A DNA stretch of 64,000 nucleotides from Klebsiella quasipneumoniae subsp. quasipneumoniae. Its GTDB lineage: Bacteria > Pseudomonadota > Gammaproteobacteria > Enterobacterales > Enterobacteriaceae. This document shows positions 9,987 through 20,660 of the stretch, in pieces; position 1 is the stretch's first letter, and every line of letters starts with the position of its first letter. The notes below the pieces were generated by a model. The model saw only the letters and a program-made list of their open reading frames with translations, had not been told where the DNA came from and did not search any database. Where the stretch lies: assembly GCF_020525925.1 (NCBI RefSeq), contig NZ_CP084876.1, positions 806,001 to 870,000 on the forward strand, written 5' to 3'. The position numbers and the translations under genes were made by a program.

Positions 9987-10316
9987 TTATTCAAACTTCG
10001 ACCCTGGTCTTTCGCTTATGCGACCTTGCTCAAGCAATGCTTGCTCGATGGTCTGCTGAAGCATGCGAATGCGCTGCTCCATACTGGAAGCGTAGTCGCG
10101 GGTCTTCGCTTTTTCCTGAGTCAACTCATAGCTGATGTTCAACGCGGCGATGAAGACCAGCTGCTCAGTATTTGTGACTCTAGTGCGTTCTTTTAAATCT
10201 TGCAACCGCTGATTAAGGTCTTCAGCTGCCTGATTCAGGGCATCCCTTTGTTCAGGCGGGCAATTCACTCGCAGTGAACGGCCGAAAATTTGGAGATCTA
10301 CGGGTTGTGCAGACAT
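9987..10316 (-). CDS. zapA: Cell division protein ZapA
   Basis: Encodes 109 residues from the ATG at 10316, preceded by AAGGTGGC; the longer in-frame extension upstream is not supported. ZapA binds FtsZ and bundles protofilaments at the Z ring. The N-terminal part ([17 protein letters not shown]) forms the globular FtsZ-binding head, and residues from about 70 to 100 form the coiled-coil dimerisation tail. It is divergent from ygfB and upstream of ssrS. Confidence 0.96.
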   Translation of the reverse strand: MSAQPVDLQIFGRSLRVNCPPEQRDALNQAAEDLNQRLQDLKERTRVTNTEQLVFIAALNISYELTQEKAKTRDYASSMEQRIRMLQQTIEQALLEQGRISERPGSKFE

Positions 10317-10482
10317 GCCACCTTCCTGCTGATTGACTGCGCTGCCTTCACACCCTGACCCGGGTCTGCGAAGGGGCGACACTATAGCTACCCTGGTGCG
10401 AAGATACAAGCCCTATTCTGGTTCACCAGGGTCCAAAGTGGTAGCATACCATGAATATTCCTCCCAACGATGACGAATGCGC

Positions 10483-11061
10483 ATGTCTATACAGAACGAA
10501 ATGCCTGGTTACAACGATGTAGACCAGTTACTGAACCAACAAGGGGTAGGGCTTACCCCGGCCGAGATGCACGGTTTGATCAGCGGATTACTGTGCGGCG
10601 GCAACACGGACAGCAGCTGGCAGCCGCTGGTGCACGACCTGACCAACGAAGGTCTCGCCTTCGGCCATGAGCTTGCCCAGGCGCTGCGTAACATGCATTC
10701 CGCCATCAGCGACTCACTGGATGACGATGGCTTCCTCTTTCAACTGTATCTGCCGGAAGGCGATGCGGTGAGCGTCTTTGACCGCGCCGACGCCCTCGCC
10801 GGCTGGGTCAACCACTTCCTTCTCGGCCTTGGCGTTAGCCAGCCGAAGCTGGATAAAGTGAAAGACGAAACCGGGGAAGCGATTGACGATCTGCGTAATA
10901 TTGCCCAACTGGGCTACGATGAAGACGAAGATCAGGAAGAGCTGGAGATGTCTCTGGAGGAGATTATCGAGTATGTCCGCGTTGCCGCACTGCTGTGCCA
11001 CGACACCTTTGCGCGTCAGCAGCCAACCGCACCGGAAGTCCGCAAACCGACATTACACTAA
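10483..11061 (+). CDS. ygfB: UPF0149 family protein YgfB
   Basis: Encodes 192 residues from the ATG at 10483 ([13 protein letters not shown]), the E. coli start; an ATG two codons earlier is also possible. It is an all-helical YecA-like domain protein with conserved [17 protein letters not shown] near the N-terminus and an acidic stretch [11 protein letters not shown] near residue 150. The molecular role is not established in enterobacteria. It is divergent from zapA and the first gene of the ygfB-pepP-ubiH-ubiI operon. Confidence 0.93.
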   Translation: MSIQNEMPGYNDVDQLLNQQGVGLTPAEMHGLISGLLCGGNTDSSWQPLVHDLTNEGLAFGHELAQALRNMHSAISDSLDDDGFLFQLYLPEGDAVSVFDRADALAGWVNHFLLGLGVSQPKLDKVKDETGEAIDDLRNIAQLGYDEDEDQEELEMSLEEIIEYVRVAALLCHDTFARQQPTAPEVRKPTLH

Positions 11062-11084
11062 CTAAAATTCGTTCAGGGGGCGTC

Positions 11085-12401
11085 ATGACTCAGCAGGAAT
11101 TTCTCTCGCGTCGCCAGGCGCTGTTGGCGCAGATGCAGCCAGGCAGCGCGGCGCTGATTTTCGCCGCACCGGAAGCGGTGCGCAGTGCAGATTCGGAATA
11201 TCCCTACCGGCAGAACAGCGATTTCTGGTACTTCACCGGCTTCAACGAACCGGAAGCGCTGCTGGTGTTGATTAAAAGCGATGAAACCCACAACCATAGC
11301 GTGCTGTTCAACCGGGTTCGCGATCTGACCGCTGAGATCTGGTTCGGTCGCCGTCTGGGCCAGGAGGCCGCGCCGGCGAAGCTGGGCGTTGACCGGGCGC
11401 TGGCGTTCAGCGAAATCAACCAGCAGCTGTATCAGCTGCTCAACGGTCTGGACGCTATCTATTTTGCCCAGGGCGAATATGCCTATGCCGATGAGATTGT
11501 GTTCAACGCCCTCGAAAAACTCCGCAAAGGCTCGCGGCAGAACCTGCAGGCGCCGAACTCGGTGATCGACTGGCGGCCCATTGTGCATGAGATGCGCCTG
11601 TTCAAATCCGCGGAAGAGCTGGCCGTGATGCGCCGCGCCGGGGAGATCAGCGCCCTGGCCCATACCCGGGCGATGGAAAAATGCCGCCCTGGCATGTTCG
11701 AGTATCAGCTGGAGGGCGAAATTCTCCATGAATTCAATCGCCACGGCGCGCGCTTCCCCTCCTATAACACCATCGTTGGCGGCGGCGAAAACGGCTGCAT
11801 TCTGCACTACACCGAAAACGAATCTGAACTGCGCGACGGCGACTTAGTGCTGATTGACGCCGGCTGCGAGTATCGCGGCTATGCCGGCGACATTACCCGC
11901 ACCTTCCCGGTGAACGGCAAATTCAGCCAGCCGCAGCGCGAAATCTACGATATCGTGCTGGAATCGCTGGAGACCGCGCTGGAACTCTATCGCCCGGGCA
12001 CCTCAATCTGCCAGGTGAACCAGGAAGTGGTGCGCATTATGATCACCGGCCTGGTGCGGCTGGGGATCCTCAAAGGCGAGGTTGACGAGCTGATCGCCAA
12101 CAATGCCCACCGCCCGTACTTTATGCACGGTCTGAGCCACTGGCTGGGGCTGGATGTACACGATGTCGGTCACTACGACACCGACCGTTCTCGCGTCCTG
12201 GAGCCGGGGATGGTGCTGACCGTCGAACCGGGGCTGTATATCGCCGCCGACGCCGACGTGCCGGCGCAGTACCGCGGCATCGGCATCCGTATTGAAGATG
12301 ACATCGTCATTACCGAAGACGGCAACGAAAATCTCACCGCCGGCGTGGTGAAGAAGGCGGATGAGATCGAAGCGCTGATGGCGGCGGCGCGCCAGTCATG
12401 A
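11085..12401 (+). CDS. pepP: Xaa-Pro aminopeptidase
   Basis: Encodes 438 residues from the ATG at 11085 (E. coli: 441). It removes N-terminal residues that precede proline, using two manganese ions. The N-terminal creatinase-like domain (about residues 1-170) is followed by the pita-bread catalytic domain. Metal ligands appear in LIDAGCEYRGYAGDITRTF, HGLSHWLGLDVHDVG, VLTVEPGLY and GIRIEDDI. The preceding ygfB stop is 23 bp away, and the 3' end overlaps ubiH by 4 bp (ATGA), which indicates translational coupling. Confidence 0.97.
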   Translation: MTQQEFLSRRQALLAQMQPGSAALIFAAPEAVRSADSEYPYRQNSDFWYFTGFNEPEALLVLIKSDETHNHSVLFNRVRDLTAEIWFGRRLGQEAAPAKLGVDRALAFSEINQQLYQLLNGLDAIYFAQGEYAYADEIVFNALEKLRKGSRQNLQAPNSVIDWRPIVHEMRLFKSAEELAVMRRAGEISALAHTRAMEKCRPGMFEYQLEGEILHEFNRHGARFPSYNTIVGGGENGCILHYTENESELRDGDLVLIDAGCEYRGYAGDITRTFPVNGKFSQPQREIYDIVLESLETALELYRPGTSICQVNQEVVRIMITGLVRLGILKGEVDELIANNAHRPYFMHGLSHWLGLDVHDVGHYDTDRSRVLEPGMVLTVEPGLYIAADADVPAQYRGIGIRIEDDIVITEDGNENLTAGVVKKADEIEALMAAARQS

Positions 12402-13576
12402 GCGTGCTGATCGTCGGCGGCGGGATGACCGGGGCGACGCTCGCCCTGGCCATCTCCCGTTTGACCGGCGGCGCGCTGCCGGTCCATCTGATTGAGGCGC
12501 AGGATCCCCAGTCGGCTCGCCATCCCGGCTTCGACGACCGGGCGATCGCCCTGGCCGCCGGCACCTGCCAGCAGCTGGCGCGTATCGGTGTCTGGCAACG
12601 TCTCGCCGAGCGGGCGACGGCTATCCAGCGGGTACACGTCAGCGACCGCGGCCATGCCGGTTTTGTGAATCTGGCGGCGGCGGATTATCGCCTGCCGGCG
12701 CTGGGTCAGGTGGTTGAACTCCACGATGTCGGCCAGCGACTGTTTAGCCTGCTGCGCGAGGCGCCGGGCGTGACGCTGCATTGCCCGGCGAAGGTGGCAG
12801 CGGTCAGCCGCAGCCAGGAGAGCGTCAGCCTTACCCTTGAGGGTGGCGAAACGATCAGCGGCAAGCTGCTGGTGGCAGCGGACGGTTCGCGTTCGTCGCT
12901 GGGCGCCCGCTGCGGCATCAGCTGGCAACAACAGCCCTATGAGCAACTGGCGATTATCGCCAACGTAAGCACCGCGCTGCCCCACGAAGGCCGCGCTTTC
13001 GAACGTTTTACCGAGCATGGCCCGCTGGCGATGCTGCCGATGTCGCAAGGGCGCTGCTCGCTGGTGTGGTGTCATCCGCAGTCGCGCCGCGACGAGGTGC
13101 TGAGCTGGTCTGACGAACGCTTTTGTCAGGAGCTGCAGCAGGCGTTCGGCTGGCGTTTGGGGCGCATTACCCACGCCGGGAAGCGCAGCGTCTATCCGTT
13201 GGCCCTCACCACCGCCAGCCGCGCGGTGTCGCACCGCCTGGCGCTGGTCGGTAACGCGGCGCAGACGCTGCACCCGATTGCCGGGCAGGGCTTTAATCTC
13301 GGCCTGCGCGATGTGATGAGTCTGGCGGAGCTGCTCGCTGACGCCCATCTCAGCGGCGAAGATGTCGGCCATTATCCGCTGCTGTGTCGCTATCAGGCGC
13401 GCAGAACAGGGGATAAAGCCGCCACCATCGGCGTGACCGATGGGCTGGTGCATCTGTTTGCCAACCGTTGGGCGCCGCTGGTGGCGGGGCGCAATGTCGG
13501 TCTGATGGCCATGGAATTATTTACCCCGGCGCGCGATGCGCTGGCGCAGCGTACCCTCGGTTGGGTTCCCCGTTAA
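12398..13576 (+). CDS. ubiH: 2-octaprenyl-6-methoxyphenol hydroxylase
   Basis: Encodes 392 residues of the class A flavin monooxygenase fold. It hydroxylates the ring (C1 position) during ubiquinone biosynthesis. FAD motifs are visible: the N-terminal GxGxxG-like VLIVGGGMTGATLALAI, the central VAADGSRSS (DG motif), and the C-terminal ALVGNAAQTLHPIAGQG (GD/NA motif). It overlaps pepP by 4 bp and precedes ubiI by 10 bp, as in E. coli. Confidence 0.96.
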   Translation: MSVLIVGGGMTGATLALAISRLTGGALPVHLIEAQDPQSARHPGFDDRAIALAAGTCQQLARIGVWQRLAERATAIQRVHVSDRGHAGFVNLAAADYRLPALGQVVELHDVGQRLFSLLREAPGVTLHCPAKVAAVSRSQESVSLTLEGGETISGKLLVAADGSRSSLGARCGISWQQQPYEQLAIIANVSTALPHEGRAFERFTEHGPLAMLPMSQGRCSLVWCHPQSRRDEVLSWSDERFCQELQQAFGWRLGRITHAGKRSVYPLALTTASRAVSHRLALVGNAAQTLHPIAGQGFNLGLRDVMSLAELLADAHLSGEDVGHYPLLCRYQARRTGDKAATIGVTDGLVHLFANRWAPLVAGRNVGLMAMELFTPARDALAQRTLGWVPR

Positions 13577-13586
13577 GGAGTAGAAC

Positions 13587-14789
13587 GTGCAAAGTGTTGA
13601 TGTTGCCATTGTTGGCGGTGGAATGGTGGGGCTGGCGGTAGCCTGCGGTTTACAGGGCAGCGGCCTGCGCGTCGCGGTGCTGGAGAAAGCGGAGCCGCAG
13701 CCGCTGGCCGCCGATGCGCCGCCGGCGCTGCGCGTGTCGGCAATAAACGCCGCCAGCGAAAAGCTGCTGACGAAGCTGGACGTCTGGCGCGAGATCGTTG
13801 CCCGACGCGCCAGCTGCTATCACGGAATGGAAGTGTGGGACAAAGACAGCTTCGGCCGCATTAGCTTTGATGACCAGAGCATGGGCTTCAGCCATCTGGG
13901 CCATATTATTGAAAACGCCGTGGTGCATTATGCGCTGTGGCAGAAGGCGCAGCGCTGCGCCGACGTCACCCTGCTGGCACCTGCGCAACTGCAGCAGGTG
14001 GCGTGGGGCGAAAATGAGGCCTTTCTCAGCCTGCAGGACGGCAGCATGCTCACCGCGCGTCTGGTGATCGGCGCCGATGGGGCGAATTCGTGGCTGCGCA
14101 ATAAAGCCGATATTCCGCTGACCTTCTGGGATTACCATCATCACGCGCTGGTGGCGACTATCCGTACCGCTGAGCCACATCAGGCGGTGGCGCGCCAGGT
14201 ATTTCATGGCGACGGGATCCTCGCCTTCCTGCCGCTCTGCGATCCGCACCTGTGCTCGATCGTCTGGTCGCTGTCGCCGGCGGAGGCGCAGCGGATGCAG
14301 GAGGCTGATGAAGCCACCTTTAACCAGGCGTTAAATATCGCCTTCGATAATGGCCTTGGCCTCTGCCAGTTGGAAAGCGCACGTGAAGTCTTCCCGCTGA
14401 CCGGCCGCTATGCCCGCCAGTTCGCCGCCCACCGCCTGGCGCTGGTCGGCGATGCCGCGCATACCATCCACCCGCTGGCCGGGCAGGGCGTCAACCTCGG
14501 CTTTATGGATGCCGCCGAGCTTATCGACGAACTGAAGCGTCTGCACGCCCAGGGCAAAGATATCGGCCAGCATCTTTATCTGCGCCGCTACGAGCGCAGC
14601 CGCAAGCACAGCGCCGCGCTGATGCTGGCGGGTATGCAGGGCTTCCGCGACATGTTTTCCGGTAGCCATCCGGCGAAGAAGTTCCTCCGCGACATGGGGC
14701 TGAAACTGGCCGATACGCTGCCGGGCGTGAAACCGCAGCTGATTCGCCAGGCGATGGGCCTTAACGATCTGCCTGCCTGGTTACGTTAA
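13587..14789 (+). CDS. ubiI: 2-octaprenylphenol hydroxylase UbiI
   Basis: Encodes 400 residues with a GTG start at 13587 and an AAGGAG ribosome-binding site. It is a paralogue of ubiH (formerly visC) that adds the C5 hydroxyl in ubiquinone synthesis. FAD motifs: AIVGGGMVGLAVACGL at the N-terminus, IGADGANSWLR centrally and LVGDAAHTIHPLAGQG near residue 290. It is the last gene of the operon, followed by an intrinsic terminator. Confidence 0.96.
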   Translation: MQSVDVAIVGGGMVGLAVACGLQGSGLRVAVLEKAEPQPLAADAPPALRVSAINAASEKLLTKLDVWREIVARRASCYHGMEVWDKDSFGRISFDDQSMGFSHLGHIIENAVVHYALWQKAQRCADVTLLAPAQLQQVAWGENEAFLSLQDGSMLTARLVIGADGANSWLRNKADIPLTFWDYHHHALVATIRTAEPHQAVARQVFHGDGILAFLPLCDPHLCSIVWSLSPAEAQRMQEADEATFNQALNIAFDNGLGLCQLESAREVFPLTGRYARQFAAHRLALVGDAAHTIHPLAGQGVNLGFMDAAELIDELKRLHAQGKDIGQHLYLRRYERSRKHSAALMLAGMQGFRDMFSGSHPAKKFLRDMGLKLADTLPGVKPQLIRQAMGLNDLPAWLR

Positions 14790-14807
14790 CCGCGTCACAC
14801 TTCTTTC

Positions 14808-14830
14808 ACCCGGCCTGCACGCCGGGTTTT
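14808..14830 (+). terminator. Intrinsic terminator after ubiI
   Basis: A 7-bp stem (ACCCGGC / GCCGGGT) with a six-base loop is followed by TTTTCC, 18 bp after the ubiI stop. Confidence 0.8.
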
Positions 14831-15211
14831 CCCCCTCATTTGAAATATTCTAATTTCACCTCTTTTTTCGCATTAGATTTATTAATGCGTCCTTTTTTTT
14901 GTTAAAGAAATTAGGGCTATAAAATCGCACAAAACACCATCATTACCTAATTAGAGTCGCGGTATTGTTAATTTTATGTGGCGTAAATCGCTTTTTTCCA
15001 GTCAATAACTCTGTAGGCTTTTCGGCGGATTTTAGTCATAAGCTAATGTGATGCCCTGAATGAGCTTATGGTTTAGCGCCGGGTTCGGTGGTAAGTTCAG
15101 GCAAAAGAGAACGTTTGCGTCGGTGTCCGTCAGCGATGCCGACGCCCCATTTCGTGGCGAAAAATCGCCGACAATCTCGTGGCTGGTTCCGTTTTATTCG
15201 ATGAGGAAAAG
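14831..15211 (+). promoter_or_regulatory. gcvTHP promoter and control region
   Basis: This 381-bp AT-rich region upstream of gcvT has no plausible gene. In E. coli the corresponding region binds GcvA, GcvR/GcvA complex, Lrp and PurR, which activate the glycine cleavage operon with glycine and repress it with purines. Several A/T tracts are visible between 14840 and 14990, consistent with Lrp-type DNA bending. I did not resolve individual sites, and no glycine riboswitch structure is seen. Confidence 0.6.
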
Positions 15212-16306
15212 ATGGCTCAACAGACTCCGTTGTATGAACAACACACGCTGTGCGGCGCGCGCATGGTGGATTTCCATGGCTGGATGATGCCGCTGCATTA
15301 CGGATCCCAGATTGATGAGCACCATGCGGTGCGCGGCGACGCAGGCATGTTCGATGTGTCGCATATGACCATCGTTGATTTCCACGGCAGCCGGACCAGA
15401 GAGTTCTTGCGCTATTTGCTGGCCAACGACGTGGCGAAGCTCACCACCCCGGGCAAAGCGCTCTACACCGGCATGCTGACCGCCTCCGCCGGCGTCATCG
15501 ACGACCTGATTGTCTATTTCCTCTCTGAAGATTATTTCCGCCTCGTTGTTAACTCCGCCACCCGCGAAAAAGACCTCGCCTGGATTTCCGAACAAGCTGA
15601 ACCTTACGGCCTTGAAATCATCGTTCGCGACGATCTGTCGCTGATCGCGGTCCAGGGGCCGCAGGCGAAAGCGAAGGCGGCGACGCTGTTCACCGACGCG
15701 CAGCGTCAGGCCGTGGAAGGTATGAAGCCGTTCTTCGGCGTGCAGGCCGGCGAGCTGTTTATCGCCACCACCGGCTATACCGGCGAAGCGGGTTATGAAA
15801 TCGCCATGCCGAACGAGCAGGCGGCGGATTTCTGGCGCGGTCTGCTGGGCGCTGGCGTTAAGCCGTGCGGTCTCGGCGCGCGCGATACCCTGCGCCTGGA
15901 GGCCGGGATGAACCTGTATGGCCAGGAGATGGACGAAGGCGTCTCTCCGCTGGCGGCGAATATGGGCTGGACTATTGCCTGGGAACCGGCGGATCGTAAC
16001 TTTATCGGTCGCGAAGCGCTGGAGATGCAGCGTGAAAAGGGCACCGAACAGCTGGTTGGCCTGGTGATGACCGAGAAAGGCGTCCTGCGCGGCGGCCTGC
16101 CGGTACGTTTTACCGATAGCGACGGTACTCAAAAAGAAGGCATTATCACCAGCGGCACCTTCTCGCCGACCCTGGGCTACAGTATCGCGCTGGCTCGCGT
16201 GCCGGCCGGGATAGGCGACACCGCGGTGGTGCAAATTCGTAACCGTGAAATGCCGGTAAAAGTGACTAAACCTGGTTTTGTACGCAATGGCAAAGCCATT
16301 GTGTGA
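15212..16306 (+). CDS. gcvT: Aminomethyltransferase, glycine cleavage T protein
   Basis: Encodes 364 residues from the ATG at 15212, preceded by GATGAGGAAAAG; the in-frame ATG 33 bp earlier is too far from a ribosome-binding site. It transfers the methylene group from aminomethyl-lipoyl H protein to tetrahydrofolate, releasing ammonia. Conserved blocks are [15 protein letters not shown] residues at the N-terminus, [11 protein letters not shown], the folate-site AGDLF-type strand and GYTGEAGYE. First gene of gcvTHP, 24 bp before gcvH. Confidence 0.97.
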   Translation: MAQQTPLYEQHTLCGARMVDFHGWMMPLHYGSQIDEHHAVRGDAGMFDVSHMTIVDFHGSRTREFLRYLLANDVAKLTTPGKALYTGMLTASAGVIDDLIVYFLSEDYFRLVVNSATREKDLAWISEQAEPYGLEIIVRDDLSLIAVQGPQAKAKAATLFTDAQRQAVEGMKPFFGVQAGELFIATTGYTGEAGYEIAMPNEQAADFWRGLLGAGVKPCGLGARDTLRLEAGMNLYGQEMDEGVSPLAANMGWTIAWEPADRNFIGREALEMQREKGTEQLVGLVMTEKGVLRGGLPVRFTDSDGTQKEGIITSGTFSPTLGYSIALARVPAGIGDTAVVQIRNREMPVKVTKPGFVRNGKAIV

Positions 16307-16330
16307 TTTCCCTTTTTTGGAGATGAATTG

Positions 16331-16720
16331 ATGAGCAACGTACCAGCAGAACTGAAATACAGCAAAGAACACGAGTGGCTGCGTAAAGAAGCGGACGGCA
16401 CCTATACCGTCGGGATCACCGAGCATGCGCAGGAGCTGCTGGGCGATATGGTATTCGTTGATCTGCCGGAAGTGGGCGCCACCGTTGAAGCGGGCGCCGA
16501 TTGCGCGGTTGCCGAATCCGTGAAGGCGGCTTCCGATATTTATGCCCCGATCAGCGGTGAAATCGTTGCCGTTAACGAAGAGCTGAACGACTCGCCGGAA
16601 CTGGTCAACAGCGACCCGTACACCGACGGCTGGATCTTCAAAATCAAAGCCAGCGATGAAGCGCAGGTTGCCGCGCTGCTGGATGCGACCGCCTATGAAG
16701 CTCTGTTAGAAGACGAATAA
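16331..16720 (+). CDS. gcvH: Glycine cleavage system H protein
   Basis: Encodes 129 residues, the typical length, from the ATG at 16331; a TTG one codon earlier is not needed. It is the lipoylated carrier that shuttles the aminomethyl group between the P, T and L proteins. The lipoyl-lysine lies in the motif [15 protein letters not shown] (about residues 58-72). A GGAGATGAATTG ribosome-binding region precedes it. Second gene of the operon; 145 bp separate it from gcvP. Confidence 0.97.
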   Translation: MSNVPAELKYSKEHEWLRKEADGTYTVGITEHAQELLGDMVFVDLPEVGATVEAGADCAVAESVKAASDIYAPISGEIVAVNEELNDSPELVNSDPYTDGWIFKIKASDEAQVAALLDATAYEALLEDE

Positions 16721-16865
16721 ATACGTTTCATCCTTCACGCTGCAGGGGCGTTGGCTTCCTGCCGCGCGGACGATTTTGCGTATTCCGGCCCGGTAAGCAT
16801 CAGCGTTTGCCGGGCAAACCAGTCAGACAATCACGATTCACCGCACGTTTCAGGAACCATCGCTC
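16721..16865 (+). repeat. gcvH-gcvP spacer with REP-like inverted repeat
   Basis: This 145-bp spacer inside the gcv operon contains imperfect GC-rich inverted sequences (GGCCCGGTAAGC and GTTTGCCGGGCAAACC) of the kind found in enterobacterial REP elements, which often stabilise upstream mRNA. No gene is visible. Confidence 0.45.
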
Positions 16866-19739
16866 ATGACTCAGACTTTAAGTCAGCTTGAAAACCGCGA
16901 CGCCTTTATCGAACGTCACATTGGCCCGGACGCTCAGCAGCAGCAAGAGATGCTGAAGACCGTCGGCGCGGATTCGCTTAACGCCCTGATCGGCCAGATT
17001 GTGCCGCAGGATATCCAGCTGGCGACCCCACCGCAGGTGGGCGACGCGACAACCGAATTCGCCGCGCTGGCAGAGCTGAAGGCGATCGCCGGTCGCAACA
17101 AGCGCTTCAAGTCTTACATCGGCATGGGCTACACCGCCGTGCAGCTGCCGCCGGTTATTCAGCGCAACATGCTGGAAAATCCGGGCTGGTATACCGCCTA
17201 TACCCCTTACCAGCCGGAAGTCTCCCAGGGCCGTCTGGAATCGCTGCTCAACTTCCAGCAGGTTACGCTGGATCTCACCGGGCTGGATATTGCTTCCGCT
17301 TCGCTGCTTGATGAAGCGACCGCCGCCGCCGAAGCGATGGCGATGGCCAAACGCGTCAGCAAACTGAAAAACGCCAACCGTTTCTTCGTCGCCGCCGACG
17401 TCCATCCGCAAACCCTGGACGTGGTGCGCACTCGTGCGGAAACCTTCGGTTTCGACGTGATCGTCGATGACGCTGACAAAGTGCTCGATCACCAGGATGT
17501 CTTCGGCGTGCTGCTGCAGCAGGTGGGCACCACCGGCGAAATCCACGATTACAGCAAACTGATCGCCGAGCTGAAAGCGCGCAAAGTGATTGTCAGCGTC
17601 GCTGCCGACTTTATGGCGCTGGTGCTGCTGACGGCGCCGGGCAAGCAGGGGGCGGATATCGTCTTCGGCTCCGCCCAACGCTTCGGCGTGCCGATGGGCT
17701 ATGGCGGCCCGCACGCGGCCTTCTTCGCGGCGAAAGATGAATTCAAACGCTCCATGCCGGGCCGGATTATCGGCGTATCGAAAGATGCGGCGGGGAATAC
17801 CGCGCTGCGCATGGCGATGCAGACTCGCGAACAGCATATCCGCCGCGAGAAAGCGAACTCCAACATTTGTACCTCGCAGGTGCTGCTGGCCAACATCGCC
17901 AGCCTGTACGCGGTATTCCACGGCCCGGCGGGTCTGAAACGTATCGCAGGCCGCATTCATCGCCTGACTGACATTCTGGCCGATGGCCTGCAAAAGAAAG
18001 GGCTGAAGCTGCGTCATGCCCACTACTTCGACACCCTGTGCGTGGAAGTGGCGGATAAAGCCGCGGTGCTGGCGCGTGCCGAAGCCCTGCAGATTAACCT
18101 GCGCAGCGATATTCACGGCGCGGTGGGCATTACGCTCGATGAAGCGACCACCCGCGAAGACGTGCTCAACCTCTTCCGCGCCATCGTCAGCGACGATCAT
18201 GGTCTGGACATCGATACCCTGGATAAAGACGTGGCGCTGGACAGCCGCTCCATCCCGGCGGCGATGCTGCGCGACGATGCGATCCTCACCCATCCGGTGT
18301 TCAACCGCTACCATAGCGAGACCGAGATGATGCGCTACATGCACGCCCTGGAGCGTAAAGATCTGGCGCTGAACCAGGCGATGATCCCGCTGGGCTCCTG
18401 CACCATGAAGCTGAACGCCGCGGCGGAGATGATCCCCATCACCTGGCCGGAGTTCGCTGAGCTGCACCCGTTCTGCCCGGTAGAGCAGGCGGAAGGGTAT
18501 CATCAGATGATCGCTCAGCTCTCCGACTGGCTGGTGAAACTGACCGGCTATGACGCCGTCTGCATGCAGCCGAACTCCGGCGCGCAGGGCGAATATGCTG
18601 GCCTGCTGGCGATTCGCCACTACCACGAGAGCCGCAACGAAGGCCATCGCGATATCTGCCTGATCCCAAGCTCCGCGCACGGCACCAACCCGGCTTCCGC
18701 GCAGATGGCGGGTATGCAGGTGGTGGTGGTCGCGTGCGACAAAAACGGCAACATCGATCTCGCCGACCTGCGTGAAAAAGCAGAGCAGGCGGGGGCGAAT
18801 CTCTCCTGCATCATGGTCACCTATCCGTCGACCCACGGCGTATATGAAGAGACCATTCGCGAAGTGTGCGAGATCGTGCACCAGTTCGGCGGCCAGGTTT
18901 ACCTTGACGGCGCCAACATGAACGCCCAGGTCGGGATCACCTCTCCGGGCTATATCGGCGCTGACGTTTCGCACCTCAACCTGCATAAAACGTTCTGCAT
19001 TCCGCACGGCGGCGGCGGCCCGGGTATGGGCCCAATCGGCGTGAAAGCGCACCTGGCGCCGTTCGTGCCGGGTCACAGCGTGGTGCAGATTGAAGGGATG
19101 CTGACCCGTCAGGGCGCGGTTTCCGCTGCGCCGTTCGGCAGCGCGTCCATCCTGCCGATCAGCTGGATGTATATCCGTATGATGGGCGCGGAAGGGCTGA
19201 AGCAGGCGAGCCAGAATGCGATCCTTAACGCCAACTACATCGCTACCCGTCTGAAAGACGCCTACCCGGTGCTCTACACCGGTCGCGATGGTCGCGTGGC
19301 GCACGAATGTATTCTCGATATTCGTCCGCTGAAAGAAGAGACCGGCATTAGCGAGCTGGATATCGCCAAGCGCCTGATCGACTTTGGCTTCCATGCGCCG
19401 ACCATGTCCTTCCCGGTAGCGGGTACGCTGATGGTTGAGCCGACGGAATCGGAAAGCAAGGTAGAGCTGGACCGCTTTATCGACGCGATGCTGGCGATCC
19501 GCGCGGAAATCGACCGCGTCAAAGCCGGTGAATGGCCGCTGGAAGACAACCCGCTGGTGAACGCGCCGCATACCCAGGGTGAGATCGTTGGGGAATGGAA
19601 CCATCCGTACAGCCGCGAGCTGGCGGTATTCCCGGCGGGTCTGCACAACAAATACTGGCCGACGGTGAAACGCCTGGACGACGTGTACGGCGACCGTAAT
19701 CTGTTCTGCTCCTGCGTGCCGATGAGCGAATATCAGTAA
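16866..19739 (+). CDS. gcvP: Glycine dehydrogenase (decarboxylating), P protein
   Basis: Encodes 957 residues, the E. coli length. This pyridoxal-phosphate enzyme decarboxylates glycine and passes the aminomethyl group to lipoyl-GcvH. It has two homologous halves; the N-terminal [19 protein letters not shown] block is present, and the PLP-lysine lies in the C-terminal half in [19 protein letters not shown]. It completes gcvTHP and is followed by an intrinsic terminator. A 922-codon antisense open frame over the same region is a composition artefact. Confidence 0.98.
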   Translation: MTQTLSQLENRDAFIERHIGPDAQQQQEMLKTVGADSLNALIGQIVPQDIQLATPPQVGDATTEFAALAELKAIAGRNKRFKSYIGMGYTAVQLPPVIQRNMLENPGWYTAYTPYQPEVSQGRLESLLNFQQVTLDLTGLDIASASLLDEATAAAEAMAMAKRVSKLKNANRFFVAADVHPQTLDVVRTRAETFGFDVIVDDADKVLDHQDVFGVLLQQVGTTGEIHDYSKLIAELKARKVIVSVAADFMALVLLTAPGKQGADIVFGSAQRFGVPMGYGGPHAAFFAAKDEFKRSMPGRIIGVSKDAAGNTALRMAMQTREQHIRREKANSNICTSQVLLANIASLYAVFHGPAGLKRIAGRIHRLTDILADGLQKKGLKLRHAHYFDTLCVEVADKAAVLARAEALQINLRSDIHGAVGITLDEATTREDVLNLFRAIVSDDHGLDIDTLDKDVALDSRSIPAAMLRDDAILTHPVFNRYHSETEMMRYMHALERKDLALNQAMIPLGSCTMKLNAAAEMIPITWPEFAELHPFCPVEQAEGYHQMIAQLSDWLVKLTGYDAVCMQPNSGAQGEYAGLLAIRHYHESRNEGHRDICLIPSSAHGTNPASAQMAGMQVVVVACDKNGNIDLADLREKAEQAGANLSCIMVTYPSTHGVYEETIREVCEIVHQFGGQVYLDGANMNAQVGITSPGYIGADVSHLNLHKTFCIPHGGGGPGMGPIGVKAHLAPFVPGHSVVQIEGMLTRQGAVSAAPFGSASILPISWMYIRMMGAEGLKQASQNAILNANYIATRLKDAYPVLYTGRDGRVAHECILDIRPLKEETGISELDIAKRLIDFGFHAPTMSFPVAGTLMVEPTESESKVELDRFIDAMLAIRAEIDRVKAGEWPLEDNPLVNAPHTQGEIVGEWNHPYSRELAVFPAGLHNKYWPTVKRLDDVYGDRNLFCSCVPMSEYQ

Positions 19740-19762
19740 CGTGCGGAATTAGCTATACTTTT

Positions 19763-19789
19763 AAAGGCGCTGCGGCGCCTTTATTTTTT
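19763..19789 (+). terminator. Intrinsic terminator after gcvP
   Basis: An 8-bp stem (AAAGGCGC / GCGCCTTT) with a TGCG loop is followed by ATTTTTT, 23 bp after the gcvP stop and just ahead of the ygfF ribosome-binding site. Confidence 0.88.
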
Positions 19790-19800
19790 GGGAGAGAAGC

Positions 19801-20544
19801 ATGGGGATAGCACTGATTAGCGGCGCGAGCCGCGGAATAGGTCGGGCGACGGCGCTGCTGCTGGCGCAGGAAGGGTATACTGTCGCGGTCAATTATCATC
19901 ACAATATTAACGCTGCCACCGAGGTGGTGAATACCATTGTTGCCGCCGGCGGCAAAGCCACGGCGCTGCGGGCGGATATCAGTGATGAAGCGCAGGTGAT
20001 GGCGATGTTTGAGGCGATTGACCGCATGGGCGAGCCGCTGACGGCGCTGGTCAACAACGCCGGGATCCTCTTTACCCAGTGTACGGTGGAGAGCCTGAGC
20101 GCCGAGCGCATTAACCGCGTGCTGGCGACCAACGTGACCGGCTATTTCCTCTGCTGCCGCGAGGCGGTCAAGCGCATGGCGCATCAGCATGGCGGCAAGG
20201 GCGGGGCGATAGTTAACGTGTCGTCGGCGGCGTCGCGCCTTGGCTCGCCGGGAGAATATGTTGATTACGCCGCGTCGAAAGGGGCGGTGGATACCCTGAC
20301 CACCGGGCTGGCGCTGGAGGTGGCGGCGCAGGGGATCCGGGTAAATGGCGTGCGCCCTGGGCTGATTTATACCGAGATGCACGCCTCCGGCGGCGAACCG
20401 GGGCGCGTGGATCGGGTGAAGCATTCGCTGCCGATGCGGCGCGGCGGTCAGCCGGAAGAGGTCGCTCAGGCCATTGCCTGGCTGCTGAGCGACAAAGCGT
20501 CTTATGTGACGGGCAGTTTCCTCGAACTGGCGGGCGGTAAATAA
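19801..20544 (+). CDS. ygfF: SDR-family oxidoreductase YgfF
   Basis: Encodes 247 residues of the classical short-chain dehydrogenase fold. The cofactor motif is GASRGIGRAT (about residues 8-17), NNAG follows near residue 84, and the catalytic Ser with YxxxK is in VDYAASKGA (about residues 153-161). It resembles E. coli YgfF, annotated as a glucose 1-dehydrogenase-like enzyme of uncertain substrate. A GGGAGAGAAGC ribosome-binding region precedes the ATG. It sits just downstream of gcvP, as in E. coli. Confidence 0.9.
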   Translation: MGIALISGASRGIGRATALLLAQEGYTVAVNYHHNINAATEVVNTIVAAGGKATALRADISDEAQVMAMFEAIDRMGEPLTALVNNAGILFTQCTVESLSAERINRVLATNVTGYFLCCREAVKRMAHQHGGKGGAIVNVSSAASRLGSPGEYVDYAASKGAVDTLTTGLALEVAAQGIRVNGVRPGLIYTEMHASGGEPGRVDRVKHSLPMRRGGQPEEVAQAIAWLLSDKASYVTGSFLELAGGK

Positions 20545-20660
20545 CCCGCTGATGTCAATTGCCCGGCGGCGCTGCGTTTGCCGGGCATGGGGGTAAGGCG
20601 AACGGTAGGCCGGGTAAGGCGTAGCCGTCACCCGGCATAAAGTCCGGTAAAGTGGCTGGC
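20545..20660. repeat. REP/BIME-type intergenic repeat
   Basis: The 116-bp gap between ygfF and scsD carries REP-like palindromic units (GCCCGGCGGCGCTGCGTTTGCCGGGC and TAGGCCGGGTAAGGCGTAGCC-type sequences). It separates two convergent genes and probably acts as a transcript-stabilising or terminating element. Confidence 0.75.

Noticed and set aside
9774..10196. Open frame over the ssrS and zapA region
   Set aside because: The DNA matches 6S RNA and zapA on the minus strand; the plus frame has no supporting features.
16878..19646. Long 922-codon antisense open frame over gcvP
   Set aside because: It follows codon structure of the strongly conserved gcvP on the other strand and has no ribosome-binding site or recognisable domain.
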